Shown piece by piece: positions 61,154 to 61,299 of a stretch of DNA of 61,299 nt. The notes below the pieces were generated by a model. That model saw only the letters and a program-made list of their open reading frames with translations, searched no databases and had not been told where the DNA came from. The DNA comes from Ahrensia sp. Its GTDB lineage: Bacteria > Pseudomonadota > Alphaproteobacteria > Rhizobiales > Rhizobiaceae. Positions within the stretch are counted from its first letter, which is position 1. The number at the start of each line of letters is the position of its first letter. A program made the position numbers and the translations under genes. The DNA lies in contig JAPPOQ010000036.1 in the NCBI GenBank assembly GCA_028817895.1, forward strand, positions 1 to 61,299, written 5' to 3'.

Positions 61154-61299
61154 CGCGCGACGATAGTGCCACTTCACCTAGAGCAAATCTCGCCCAGATT
61201 GAATCGTTTGAGCGCAGGAAATTTGTGACCTGGCAAGGCGCGTGCGACGCCGTGGTGCGGGCACCACAAGCTCGTGCGCAACACAGTCAGGGCGCAAAG

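Overview
The window looks like a chromosomal segment of an aerobic, metabolically versatile alphaproteobacterium, most likely a member of the Rhizobiales (Hyphomicrobiales). The basis is the aerobic cobalamin genes (cobN, cobO, cobP, cobW, cobQ), a large set of acyl-CoA dehydrogenases with an ETF:ubiquinone oxidoreductase, quaternary-amine catabolic genes, and abundant palindromic repeats of rhizobial style. No taxonomic marker beyond one tRNA is present, so this remains an inference.

Layout. (1) 1-6460 is an accessory block: an IS630-type transposase tail, a choline-sulfatase-like sulfatase, a four-gene polar amino acid-type ABC importer with a class IV aminotransferase, then an IS3 transposase remnant and the C-terminal tail of a large serine recombinase abutting a tRNA-Ser(GCU) gene. 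(2) 6612-15716 is a housekeeping and mixed stretch: nucleotide-sugar epimerase, GNAT, HAD phosphatase, flavin-type oxidase, a MazEF toxin-antitoxin pair with a palindromic operator, ETF-QO, DinB, otsA/otsB and a hotdog thioesterase. (3) 15725-26070 is a lipid or carboxylic-acid catabolic cluster: a heteromeric-type acyl-CoA dehydrogenase pair, three SDRs, a MaoC hydratase, an APH-like kinase and an ACAD11-like dehydrogenase, around a TetR regulator with a perfect inverted repeat in the divergent promoter. Two DUF559 nuclease genes, each bracketed by palindromic repeats, are inserted in this cluster. (4) 25956-28187 is an island of unfamiliar genes led by a protein with a phage MuF-type motif and followed by small membrane-anchored ORFs. 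(5) 28288-36273 holds a quinone oxidoreductase-like protein, a full branched-chain amino acid-type ABC importer and an acyl-CoA synthetase, ended by a clear terminator.

(6) 36353-44857 is an aerobic B12 locus transcribed leftwards: cobQ, then a cobalamin riboswitch, hupE, cobP, cobW, cobN and cobO. A strongly folded four-hairpin RNA candidate precedes cobQ. (7) 45223-47300 encodes two valine-catabolic enzymes, followed by a chromate transporter and two small unknown genes. (8) 49476-59207 looks like a quaternary-amine or sulfonium catabolic region: an omega-aminotransferase, a radical SAM/SPASM protein, an iron alcohol dehydrogenase, an MttB-family methyltransferase lacking pyrrolysine, a DMSP-lyase-like cupin, a dimethylglycine dehydrogenase-like flavoprotein and a PhyH dioxygenase. 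The window ends with an LprI-like membrane protein and an MFS transporter.

The strongest leads for undescribed biology are the repeat-bracketed DUF559 cassettes, the MuF-motif protein with its small membrane partners, the MttB/cupin/flavoprotein cluster, and the structured RNA ahead of cobQ.
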